Positions 54,008-61,871 of a DNA stretch of 64,000 bases are shown piece by piece; within the stretch, counting starts at the first letter, position 1; the number at the start of each line of letters is the position of its first letter. Origin of the DNA: Crenobacter oryzisoli (GTDB lineage Bacteria > Pseudomonadota > Gammaproteobacteria > Burkholderiales > Chromobacteriaceae); the NCBI RefSeq assembly GCF_030385785.1, contig NZ_JAUEDK010000014.1, positions 1-64,000 on the forward strand, given 5' to 3'. The notes beneath the pieces were generated by a model. The model made no database searches, was not told the DNA's origin, and saw only the letters and a program-made list of their open reading frames with translations. The translations under genes and the position numbers were made by a program.

Positions 54008-54024
54008 GCAACATTTTATGTTGC
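54008..54024. promoter_or_regulatory. Candidate GlpR operator before glpD
   Basis: GCAACATTTTATGTTGC is a perfect 17-bp palindrome with a TTT centre, 130 bp upstream of glpD, in an AT-rich promoter region. A partial second copy, GCGTAAATGTTCG, follows directly. The DeoR-type GlpR encoded upstream is the obvious ligand, inferred. Confidence 0.55.
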
Positions 54025-54152
54025 GTAAATGTTCGTTATCGCCTAGCATTCGATTAGGGCGACGGTTGCCGTTCGCCGCGATAACAGCAACGCTCGGCGT
54101 TTGGCCGAACGAATGAAAATGGGTTGAAGCCTCAGGGCGGGAGCAACAGGAC

Positions 54153-55697
54153 GTGAACGGTCAGATCTACGATGTATTGGTAATCGGCGGCGGCATCAAC
54201 GGGGCGGGCATCGCGCGCGATGCGGCGGGGCGGGGCCTGTCCGTGCTGCTGTGCGAGAAGGATGACCTGGCCCAGCACACCTCGTCGGCCAGCACCAAGC
54301 TGATCCACGGCGGCCTTCGCTACCTCGAGTATTACGAATTCGGTCTGGTACGCAAGGCGCTGCAGGAGCGCGAGGTGCTGCTGAAAGCCGCGCCGCACAT
54401 CATCGGGCCGCTGCGCTTCGTGATGCCGCACGATGCGTCGCAGCGCCCGCAGTGGATGATTCGTGCCGGCCTGTTCCTGTACGATCATCTGGCCAAGCGC
54501 GAATTGCTGCCTGGTGCCGAGACGCTGAACCTCGAACGCCACCCGGCAGGCCTGCCGCTCAAGCCCGGCTTCAAGCGCGGCTTCGCCTACTCGGACGGCT
54601 GGGTGCAGGATGCGCGGCTGGTGGTGCTCAACGCCCAGGATGCCGCCGAACGCGGCGCGGTGGTGCTGACCCGTACCGAATGCGTGTTCGCGCAGCGCGA
54701 ACGCGAGCTGTGGCGCTGCACCCTGCGCGAGGAGGGGGGCGCGACCCGTACCGTGCTAGCGCGTTCGGTGGTCAATGCGGCCGGTCCGTGGGTCGACACG
54801 CTGCTGAAGAACGTGATCGGCCGCAGCGCATCGAAGTCAGTGCGGCTGGTAAAGGGTAGCCACATCATCGTGCGCCGGCTGTTCGACCATTCGAACGCTT
54901 ATATCTTCCAGAACCCCGACAAGCGCATCATCTTCGCGATCCCGTATGAAAACGACTTCACGCTGATCGGCACCACCGACGTCGAGTACCGAGGCGACCC
55001 GGCACAAGTGCGCATCGACGACGATGAAGTGCGCTATCTGTGCGAGATGAGCAACCGCTATTTCGCCAAGCAGATCGATCCCGAAGACGTGGTGTCGACG
55101 TTCTCGGGCGTGCGCCCGCTGCTCGACGACGAGTCGGCCAACGCTGCCAGTGTCACTCGCGACTACACGCTAGAACTCGATACCGTCGACGGCGCGCCGT
55201 TGCTGTCGGTGTTTGGCGGCAAAATCACTACCTATCGCAAATTGGCCGAACAGGCGGTCGACCAGCTCGCCAAGAGCCTGGGTGTGCATTCGCCGACCTG
55301 GACGGCCGCCGTGCCGCTACCCGGTGGCGATTTGGCCCAGCCCACTTTCGAGGCCTTCCTTGCCGATGCCCGCCAGCGCTACCCGTGGCTACCGCTGCCG
55401 CTCCTGACCCGTTATGCACGCAGCTATGGCAGCCGCATTGGCATCGTAATCGGCGAGGCGACCGACCTGGCCGGCCTGGGGGGGGAAATCCTGCCGGGGC
55501 TTTACGAGGCGGAAGTGCGTTACCTGATGGATGTCGAGTGGGCACGCAAGGCCGAAGACATCCTGTGGCGTCGAAGCAAGCTCAAGCTGCATCTTCCCGT
55601 CGGTGCCGAAGCCGTGCTGGATCGCTGGATGGCTGCGCGGTCGGCGTCCGCCCCGGTGGGCTCCTCTGCCGACCTGTTCGAACCGCGCAGTGCCTAG
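54153..55697 (+). CDS. glpD: Aerobic glycerol-3-phosphate dehydrogenase
   Basis: 514 residues. This membrane-associated flavoenzyme oxidises sn-glycerol-3-phosphate to dihydroxyacetone phosphate and reduces ubiquinone. The FAD motif is VLVIGGGINGAGIARDAAGRG, and STKLIHGGLRYLEYYEF and DNDFTLIGTTDVEYRG-type (ENDFTLIGTTDVEYRG) blocks are family signatures. Start is GTG 54153 after a weak CAGGA site. It has its own promoter with a palindromic operator and completes the glycerol pathway. Confidence 0.95.
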   Translation: MNGQIYDVLVIGGGINGAGIARDAAGRGLSVLLCEKDDLAQHTSSASTKLIHGGLRYLEYYEFGLVRKALQEREVLLKAAPHIIGPLRFVMPHDASQRPQWMIRAGLFLYDHLAKRELLPGAETLNLERHPAGLPLKPGFKRGFAYSDGWVQDARLVVLNAQDAAERGAVVLTRTECVFAQRERELWRCTLREEGGATRTVLARSVVNAAGPWVDTLLKNVIGRSASKSVRLVKGSHIIVRRLFDHSNAYIFQNPDKRIIFAIPYENDFTLIGTTDVEYRGDPAQVRIDDDEVRYLCEMSNRYFAKQIDPEDVVSTFSGVRPLLDDESANAASVTRDYTLELDTVDGAPLLSVFGGKITTYRKLAEQAVDQLAKSLGVHSPTWTAAVPLPGGDLAQPTFEAFLADARQRYPWLPLPLLTRYARSYGSRIGIVIGEATDLAGLGGEILPGLYEAEVRYLMDVEWARKAEDILWRRSKLKLHLPVGAEAVLDRWMAARSASAPVGSSADLFEPRSA

Positions 55698-55777
55698 GCA
55701 TTCCCAGAGGCAACCGGCGTTGTCGCGGGCTGCCAGTCTTAATCGCTGATTTCGATGTGTTGCCTGTCGCCGAAGAT

Positions 55778-55806
55778 GAAAGCCCCATGTCCCTGACATG
55801 GGGCTT
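55778..55806. terminator. Bidirectional terminator after glpD
   Basis: AAAGCCCCATGTC and GACATGGGGCTTT form a long perfect stem between glpD and the convergent small gene at 55829. Confidence 0.75.
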
Positions 55807-55828
55807 TGCATTCTTGAGGAGAGCTTGC

Positions 55829-56059
55829 TCAGTCCTCGCGGAGGAAGTAGGTGGTCTGATGCGAAACCTCGCCTCCCTCGTTGGAACTCTTGGAGGCATT
55901 GCTGAACAGTACGCCGCGTGCAACGAGCTCTGCGAGGGCGGCCGAGCAAAGCTTGATATCCTGCCCGGTTAGGGCTGCGGCGAACTTGGGGGACAGGCAG
56001 GTCACTTTGTCGCTGAGGAACATTTCTTCCAGTTGGTCGGCTAGCGTGCTCATGGGCAT
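55829..56059 (-). CDS. Hypothetical protein, 76 aa (intact member of a duplicated pair)
   Basis: A small acidic protein that begins MPMSTLADQLEEMFLSDKV and continues with a Cys (VTCLSPKFAAALTGQD), possibly a winged-helix-like fold (KFAAALTG ... AALAELVARGVLFSN ... TTYFLRED), as in small DNA-binding or replication-control proteins. No family is recognised. The first 45 codons recur with about 85-90% identity at 57690-57855, where they run into a LysR fragment. The start is ATG 56059 or 56053; neither has a strong ribosome site. Confidence 0.6.
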   Translation of the reverse strand: MPMSTLADQLEEMFLSDKVTCLSPKFAAALTGQDIKLCSAALAELVARGVLFSNASKSSNEGGEVSHQTTYFLRED

Positions 56060-56340
56060 CTCATCGGTTAGGGCCGCTCACCAAACCCCGCATCGCGACT
56101 CTGCTGGTTGCGCCGTCACAGAAGGCGAGGCTTACCGGGACTGTGCGTCGCTTCAGTGCGGTAAGGCAATAATGCGGGATGGGGCGGCTGTGGAAACAAT
56201 CCCGCAATGATCTCACACCCAGGCCCCAACAACCCTGCCGGTTAGGGCGGGGCCTCGTCGTATCCAGCGCCTGTCTGTGGCGATCGCCAGCAACGAGGCA
56301 GTCCGTGCGGATACACGCTTGGAGGGTGGATAAGTGTCGT
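56060..56340. other. Intergenic, nothing supported
   Basis: The stretch holds GGGCCGCTCACCAAA near 56072, reminiscent of one end of the GCCGCTAACAAAA repeat family, but no partner end. No gene is seen. Confidence 0.35.
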
Positions 56341-56700
56341 TTAAAGCAGATCCAGGCTGATCGGGGTGGGAAAGGTCTCGAGTTGAGTCAGTAGGTCCAT
56401 GAGCAGAGACAACCGTTCCTTGCCGAGATGACGCTCGATCTGTTCATCGCATTGCGTCGCTAAAGGAGAAATTTGAGCGGTAAGCTCCCTGCCATGGGGG
56501 AGAGGGAAATGATGAGACGGCGGCTGTCGATGCTGTCGCGTTGGTGGTGGATTAGCCCAGCTTTTTCCATTCGGACCCAAATGCCGGTCAAACTGGGCGA
56601 CAGAACGAGCGGTTGCTCGCCAAGGTGAATGAGTTTCTGCGCGACTTTGCGAAGAGCCCGCAGAGGGCAGAGATCGAACGGAAATGGCAGGGCGTGGCGG
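56341..56700 (-). pseudogene. MarR-family regulator remnant, frameshifted and N-truncated
   Basis: Translating the minus strand gives a MarR-like winged helix (ALRKVAQKLIHLGEQ, SPSLTGIWVRMEKAGLIHH, DSRRLIISLSP) up to about 56500, then the frame shifts and continues as GRELTAQISPLATQCDEQIE, HLGKERLSLLMDLLTQLETF to the stop at 56341. The shift falls at a run of five G (56496-56500); one extra base would restore a single frame. No start codon or upstream N-terminal helix is seen, so the gene is broken even apart from the shift. Confidence 0.65.
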
Positions 56701-56778
56701 GTTGAGCAGGAGGCTTGCCCAGAAGGTGCATGCCAAAAACATGGCAGTAGTCGGCTTGAAGCCGACCGCCGTTTTTTA

Positions 56779-57033
56779 CTAATGCGTCGCCTTGTGCACT
56801 GCTACCTTGGTTGCCTGATAGCCCTTGTGCGCCGTGTTTGCTACGCCATGGGCGACTGTCTTGGCGGCATGAGCGGTACCGTGAGCCGCTTCCTTCGCGA
56901 TCTCTCCAGTTTTCTTGGCGGCATGCACGGTTGCTTCCTTGGCGTCATGGGCTGCTTGGGCCACATCAGCCTTAGCCAGCGGACAAAGCGCCATGACAAA
57001 TAGTGTGGTGAACAAGCGTTTATGGCATTTCAC
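56779..57033 (-). CDS. Small exported Ala/His/Lys-rich protein, 84 aa
   Basis: A signal peptide (FTTLFVMALCPLAKA) is followed by about 60 residues of amphipathic, low-complexity helix built from AAH, AAK and AHG units (AQAAHDAKEATVHAAKKTGE). It recalls both histone-H1-like repeats and stress-related apolipoprotein-like small proteins. The start ATG 57033 has a weak site (GGAATAATT). Function unknown. Confidence 0.65.
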   Translation of the reverse strand: MKCHKRLFTTLFVMALCPLAKADVAQAAHDAKEATVHAAKKTGEIAKEAAHGTAHAAKTVAHGVANTAHKGYQATKVAVHKATH

Positions 57034-57149
57034 GAGAATTATTCCTGTTAGCAGCCTTCGACATACGAAACCGATTAGAGTGGCTTTAGCTCATTTGGTG
57101 CCATGATACCGAATGATTGGCTCCTGCCGGCGCATCGCCTTGTCGTTCG

Positions 57150-57311
57150 CTTACTGGCAGTGGAGGCCGAGTTCGAGTATGCGGCGCGCGGAGGCGCGAG
57201 CACGGTGTTTCCGTGGGGAAAGACGCTGGCACCCGGCGGCAAAGCTATGGCCAATACCTGGGAGGGCGCCTTTCCGTGGCGTGCACCGGCCTCTCGCAGA
57301 GACCCTCGTAT
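57150..57311 (+). pseudogene. Formylglycine-generating-enzyme-like (FGE/SUMF1) fragment
   Basis: The frame VEAEFEYAARGGASTVFPWG, then GGKAMANTWEGAFPW, is a clear piece of the FGE-sulfatase domain (the EAEWEYAARGG and NxWQGxFP blocks). About 50 residues remain of some 250; the ends are lost, and the right end runs into a MITE. The MITE insertion may have caused or followed the truncation. Confidence 0.65.
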
Positions 57312-57430
57312 TTAGAGCCGCTCACAAAAATCCTGCTGCAGACGTTACGTCTCCTTGCTGTGCTACCTGTACTGTCTGCGTCGGCGCGCCTTGCAGCAGA
57401 CGTTGCACTGAATTTTGTTAGCGGCTCTTA
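57312..57430. repeat. Inverted-repeat element (GCCGCTAACAAAA family), copy 5
   Basis: 119 bp with ends TTAGAGCCGCTCACAAAA and TTTTGTTAGCGGCTCTTA. The interior is nearly the same as copy 1 at 7750. It separates the FGE fragment from the LysR chimera. Confidence 0.75.
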
Positions 57431-57444
57431 AAAAGCAAGCGACA

Positions 57445-57855
57445 TTACGGCTTGGTCGCTTGAGCAGCCAACACGCTGCGTTTTTCCACGAGAAAGTACA
57501 TCAGCGCCCGTACCTTGCTCGTCATCTGCTCGCGCGACGGCACGTACAGGTAGAAGCCGGGAAATGGCCTGCACCAGGGCTGCAGCACGCGCACCAATTC
57601 GCCATCCTCCAGCTGGCGGCGCACTGCGAGCTCCATGTGCTGGGCCAGGCCGACGCCTTGGACGGCAGCGCGGATTATCCCTTCATCTGGAGGCGTTGCT
57701 GAACAGCACACCGCGAGCAACGAGCTTTCGAGGGCGGTCGAGCAAAGCTCGGCGTCCTGCCCGGTCAGGGTGGCGGCGAACTTGGAGGACAGGCAGGTCA
57801 CATTGTCGCTGAGGAACATTTCTTCCAGTTGGTCGGCGAACGTACTCATGGGCAT
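57445..57855 (-). pseudogene. Chimeric pseudogene: duplicated small gene joined to a LysR C-terminus
   Basis: An open 136-codon frame. Codons 1-45 (MPMSTFADQLEEMFLSDNV ...) copy the gene at 55829, then the frame shifts and from about residue 57 reads GIIRAAVQGVGLAQHMELAV, LVRVLQPWCRPFPGFYLYVP, EQMTSKVRALMYFLVEKR, the last 75 residues of a LysR-type effector domain. The two parts come from different genes. It is probably not functional, though the fused frame is open. Confidence 0.7.
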
Positions 57856-58148
57856 CTCAGCGGCATCGCCGCGTATATTGGACCAAAGGCAAATGTGGGT
57901 ATGCCAAACCAGGGGGAGCTATATATTCTGGATGAGTGTGGGTTATCGAGCGTTCGCAGGTGATGCGCACCAGCAAATCAGGAAACACGTCATTACCCCC
58001 AGAAGCGATGATCCCTGACTGGCACGTTTGCCCCCTTGGTGAGTGCCCATCCCAGGGGGAGCACTGGGCACGAAGGCCGTGGCAGAAGATGATCAGATCG
58101 CGACGCATGCCGGGCTTTTCATTGTGAGCGGGGACGGAGGGTAGGGCA

Positions 58149-58910
58149 ATGAGCCACGTCGAGACCGCTTTGGTCGTGTTTGCCTGTGTATTTGGCAGCG
58201 CGTTGTTTGGTTTGTATCTGCGCACCAAGTTGCCAGAGCACCACCTTAGCGATGAATCAATCAGTGCCGTAAAGCTGGCGGTCGGTCTGATAGCCACGAT
58301 GGCTGCGTTAGTGCTTGGCCTGCTGGTTTCGTCGGCGAAAAACACATTCGATACCGTGAGCAATGAGGTCGTGCACAGTGCCGCCAGCATCATCTTCCTC
58401 GATCGCGTTCTTGCCAAATATGGTCCGGAAACGAAGGGGGTTCGTGATCTGTATAAGCAGAGGGTTGGCATGACGATCCAGATAATCGCTTCCGCCGAAC
58501 CTGCACAGCTCGCAAAACTTCGCGGCCTCGAGGCACTTAGGCGGGCGGAAAGCCTTCAGCTCAAGCTGGAGGCCCTGTCGCCACGCAGCGAGGTGCAACG
58601 TCAATTGCAGGCAAGCGCCATCCAGATCATCGGTGAAGTGCTGAACGCACGCCAACTTGCGATGCTGCAAGCTTCGGGTTCGCCCCCCTTACCGTTGCTG
58701 ATATCACTGGTGTTGTGGCTCGCCATTATCTTATGTGCATTTGGCCTGTCTGCACCTGCCAACGCGACAGTCATAGTTGCGTTGTTTCTGGGCGCACTAT
58801 CCACGTCCGGCGCAATATTTCTGATCCTTGAGATGAACACGCCGCTCGATGGGGTGATTACGGTCTCGCTCGAGCCTTTACGCGAGGCTCTCACCATGCT
58901 GGGCCAGTAG
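58149..58910 (+). CDS. DUF4239 membrane protein
   Basis: 253 residues with four hydrophobic segments: the first at the N-terminus (VVFACVFGSALFGLYL), one near 55-70 (LAVGLIATMAALVLGLLVSSAK) and two near the C-terminus (LPLLISLVLWLAIILCAFGL, ATVIVALFLGALSTSGAIFLIL). LVLGLLVSSAK and the C-terminal FLILEMNTPLDGVI are family features. The role of DUF4239 is not known. It follows about 290 bp without a gene I can support and stands alone. Confidence 0.8.
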   Translation: MSHVETALVVFACVFGSALFGLYLRTKLPEHHLSDESISAVKLAVGLIATMAALVLGLLVSSAKNTFDTVSNEVVHSAASIIFLDRVLAKYGPETKGVRDLYKQRVGMTIQIIASAEPAQLAKLRGLEALRRAESLQLKLEALSPRSEVQRQLQASAIQIIGEVLNARQLAMLQASGSPPLPLLISLVLWLAIILCAFGLSAPANATVIVALFLGALSTSGAIFLILEMNTPLDGVITVSLEPLREALTMLGQ

Positions 58911-59225
58911 CGGCGATTGGCCAAGCTGGCCAATCCTAATAAGCTGCCATAGAAGTGGCGCGGATTCCAAAGGCGGAAGTGGGGCGGGGGCAGCCGGTGA
59001 GCACCAGCAAAGAAGGCTTCCACTTTCTTCCCCCGCGAATGTCAGCTTCTCGCTTACTAGCAGCCGGTTTCACGATAGAGCCCCGCCAACAGCTTCGGCC
59101 GAGGCGCATCCGCTTGGGCAAGGTCAGTCATTGTAGCCTTCGAGCGAGTGACAGGGCATACATCGCTTTTAGCACGGCCCAATTCGACGGGCTTCGCGAA
59201 TTCTGACATTGCCTTGTATCGCCAC
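58911..59225. other. Intergenic, nothing supported
   Basis: About 315 bp between the DUF4239 gene and the convergent GntR gene. No terminator with a clear T tract and no credible frame was found. Confidence 0.4.
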
Positions 59226-59903
59226 TTACTGTTGTGTGCCGCCTGCGGCCGCCTGCAGATGGCGCAAGATAGCCTGTCCGCCACTGACGATGTCTTCACC
59301 GATTGCCGTGGCTGCTTCCGCACCATCCTGCCGCTGAATGGCGGTGATGACCGGCGGGTGATAGTCGATCATGTCCATGCCGCCCTCGCCATACACTGCC
59401 GAGATCAAGGGCCCCATCTGCAGCCAGATGCGGTACAGGATGCCCTTTAGAAACGGCATGTCCGCTATCTCTACCAGTGCAAAATGAAACTGCTGATTGA
59501 GGTCGCAGCCGGCTTCGATATCCCCGGCCTTCATGGTTTGCCGGTTCATGGCCACGATGGTCTGCAGGCGGGCAATGTCCTCCGCCGTCGCCCGCCTGGC
59601 CGCTTCCTCTGCGGCCAATCCCTCCAATTTCACGCGAATCGCCCGAATTTCCAGGTAGCGCTCCAGCGTCATGAAGGGTACACGGATATCGCGGGCCGAT
59701 TTCATGGTCAGTGCTTGCTCCTGCACCAAGCGCAGGATGGCATCGCGCACTGGGGTGACACTGGTACCCAGCTTGTCAGCCATGTCTCGGATCCTGAGCC
59801 GGTCACCCGGTTTGAGGCGGCCCTGTATCAGTGCTTCGCAGATCAGGCGATAAACCGTGCTTCCTAGATTGTCGTGTTCCAGTGTGGGTAGTTCGTATGT
59901 CAT
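59226..59903 (-). CDS. GntR-family (FCD) regulator of the kinase/phospho-lyase operon
   Basis: 225 residues. The winged helix reads STVYRLICEALIQGRLKPGDRLRIRDMADKLGTSVTPVRDAILRL, and the FCD domain follows (EIRAIRVKLEGLAAEEAARRA, LNQQFHFALVEIADMPFLKGIL). It is divergent from the SDR-kinase-lyase operon, with a perfect 16-bp palindrome between. It probably represses that operon until its substrate or an intermediate binds. Confidence 0.88.
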   Translation of the reverse strand: MTYELPTLEHDNLGSTVYRLICEALIQGRLKPGDRLRIRDMADKLGTSVTPVRDAILRLVQEQALTMKSARDIRVPFMTLERYLEIRAIRVKLEGLAAEEAARRATAEDIARLQTIVAMNRQTMKAGDIEAGCDLNQQFHFALVEIADMPFLKGILYRIWLQMGPLISAVYGEGGMDMIDYHPPVITAIQRQDGAEAATAIGEDIVSGGQAILRHLQAAAGGTQQ

Positions 59904-59979
59904 GGCGGCAAGTATGTCGCGGTTATCCGGGCTTGTGTCGGATTTGTGAGCAAGTCATTGCACGTCTTTCATGCAATAA

Positions 59980-59995
59980 ATATGATGCATCATAT
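59980..59995. promoter_or_regulatory. GntR operator candidate
   Basis: ATATGATGCATCATAT is a perfect 16-bp palindrome, 64 bp before the SDR gene and 77 bp before the GntR start. FadR-type regulators often bind such A/T-flanked sites. Confidence 0.65.
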
Positions 59996-60058
59996 ACAAA
60001 TCTAGCTGCCACCAGGTAGGATTTGTGAGGCGTAACTTCACCAGGGAGCGATAAGGCG

Positions 60059-60820
60059 ATGGATAACAGCGAAAACAGTCGGCCCGAGCGCAAGCGTTAC
60101 ATGCTGCTTACCGGCGCTAGCCGGGGCATCGGGCATGCCACGGTGAAACTGTTCCAGGAGCATGGCTGGCACATCCTGACAGTTTCCCGGCAACCTTTTT
60201 CCGAGACCTGCCGCTGGCCGATGGCGCGTGAGAGCCATCTGCAGGCTGATCTTGCCGACCTCGATGGTCTCGACAGGCTGGTGGCCGAGGTCAGAAACCG
60301 GCTGCCAGATGGTGAGCTGCACGCGTTGGTCAACAATGCGGGCATTTCGCCCAAGGGGCCGGATGGGGCACGACTTGGCGTACTGGACAGCGATGCCGAT
60401 ACCTGGCTTCGGGTGTTGAACGTCAATCTCGTCTCGACGGCACTGCTGGCGCGTGCGCTGTTTCCCGAGCTGATGAAAGGGCAGGGCAGCATTGTCAATG
60501 TCACTTCGATTGCCGGCTCGCGCGTGCATCCGTTTGCCGGCGTGGCCTATGCCGCCTCCAAGGCCGGGTTGGCCGCGCTGACGCGGGAGCTTGCGCACGA
60601 GTTTGCGCCACATGGCATCCGTGCCAATGCCATTGCCCCGGGGGAAATCGACACGTCGATTCTTTCGCCGGATACCGCGCGCATCGTCGAACGGGATGTC
60701 CCTATGCATCGGCTAGGCACGCCCCAGGAAGTGGCCGAGGCGATTCATTTTCTCTGTTCCGGCCACTCTTCCTACATCAATGGGGCAGAAATTCACATCA
60801 ATGGTGGTCAGCATGTCTGA
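60059..60820 (+). CDS. Short-chain dehydrogenase/reductase
   Basis: 253 residues of the classical SDR family. The cofactor motif is TGASRGIGHA, then NNAGISP, the catalytic Ser in VTSIAGS and Tyr-x-x-x-Lys in AYAASKAG; INGAEIHINGGQ near the end is typical. It oxidises or reduces an alcohol/ketone with NAD(P). ATG 60059 follows GGAGCGATAAGGCG. Its end overlaps the kinase gene by 8 bp, so it belongs to the same pathway, perhaps oxidising or epimerising the amino alcohol. Confidence 0.88.
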   Translation: MDNSENSRPERKRYMLLTGASRGIGHATVKLFQEHGWHILTVSRQPFSETCRWPMARESHLQADLADLDGLDRLVAEVRNRLPDGELHALVNNAGISPKGPDGARLGVLDSDADTWLRVLNVNLVSTALLARALFPELMKGQGSIVNVTSIAGSRVHPFAGVAYAASKAGLAALTRELAHEFAPHGIRANAIAPGEIDTSILSPDTARIVERDVPMHRLGTPQEVAEAIHFLCSGHSSYINGAEIHINGGQHV

Positions 60821-61871
60821 AGTGCTGAGCAACCCGCTGTTTACGACAAGGGCAGAGGCAACAACGCAGGAGGAAGTTGCTTCGTTGCTGTGGACGTATT
60901 ACCGCGTTCGCGGCCAGGCATCCACACGCAACAGCGAGCGCGACGAGAACTTCCACATCCGGGCCGAGGATGGCCGTGAGTATGTGTTGAAGCTCACCCA
61001 TCCGGCGGAAAGCCGTGAGGTCACCGATTTTCAGACCCTGGCGCTGTTGCATGCTATCCGGCGTGATCCCTCGCTGCCCATTCCACAGGTGATTCCTCGG
61101 CTGGATGGCACGCCCTATGGCCCGGTGGCGATGGGCGATGGCAGCGAGCGCGTGCTGCGCCTGCTCAGCTATCTGCCTGGCCAACCGCTGCATCAGATCA
61201 ATCGGAGCGAGGCGCAGCGCCGCCATCTGGGGGAAACGCTGGCGCTGCTGGATAGGGCGATGAGCGACTTTGCTCATCCTGCCGCCCACCACCATCTGTT
61301 GTGGGATATTCAGTACGCTGAGCAGCTGCAGTCGTTGCTGCTGCAGACGCCGCCCTGCGCCCAGCGCGATGTCCTGGCGAGCTGGCTGACGCACTTCGAG
61401 GCCGAGGTGCAGCCGAAGCTGGCCAGCTTGCGCCGGCAGGTGATCCACAACGATCTCAACCCCCATAACGTATTGGTAAACCCGCAGGATCAGGTCACCA
61501 CTGTCGGCATCATCGATTTCGGGGACATGGTGCACGCGCCACTGATAGACGAGCTTGCCGTGGCGTGCTCCTACCAGCTGTCCACCAACCCTAACCCGCT
61601 GGACACCGCAGCGCCGATGATTGGCGCCTATCACGCGGTCAACCCGCTGATGTCGGAGGAGGTGGACCTGCTCTACGATCTCATCCTCACCCGGCTGTGC
61701 ATGACCGTCACCATCACCGGCTGGCGGGCGATCAAGCATCCGGAGAACCGCGCCTACATCCTGCGCAATAACGGCCTGAGCTGGGATGGCATGCAGCGGT
61801 TGCTGGCCATCAGCCGCCGGCAGGCGGTGGCCTATCTGCGAGAGGTGTGCGGCATGAAAGGACAAGCATGA
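60813..61871 (+). CDS. APH-fold kinase, hydroxylysine-kinase-like
   Basis: 352 residues of the aminoglycoside phosphotransferase/choline kinase fold. The catalytic loop is VIHNDLNPHNVLV with Asp214 as base, and the metal site is IIDFGDM with Asp235; Lys60 (YVLKLTHP) contacts ATP. The group that pairs with class III phospho-lyases phosphorylates hydroxylysine or related amino alcohols. It overlaps both neighbours (ATGTCTGA and ATGA). An in-frame ATG at 60801 is possible. The substrate is inferred from the neighbours only. Confidence 0.8.
   Translation: MSEVLSNPLFTTRAEATTQEEVASLLWTYYRVRGQASTRNSERDENFHIRAEDGREYVLKLTHPAESREVTDFQTLALLHAIRRDPSLPIPQVIPRLDGTPYGPVAMGDGSERVLRLLSYLPGQPLHQINRSEAQRRHLGETLALLDRAMSDFAHPAAHHHLLWDIQYAEQLQSLLLQTPPCAQRDVLASWLTHFEAEVQPKLASLRRQVIHNDLNPHNVLVNPQDQVTTVGIIDFGDMVHAPLIDELAVACSYQLSTNPNPLDTAAPMIGAYHAVNPLMSEEVDLLYDLILTRLCMTVTITGWRAIKHPENRAYILRNNGLSWDGMQRLLAISRRQAVAYLREVCGMKGQA

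Noticed and set aside
56606-56705. Plus-strand fragment ending KVNEFLRDFAKSPQRAEIER, first read as a substrate-binding-protein C-terminus
   Set aside because: The minus strand of the same bases gives a better match to a MarR winged helix that continues further, so the plus reading is fortuitous.
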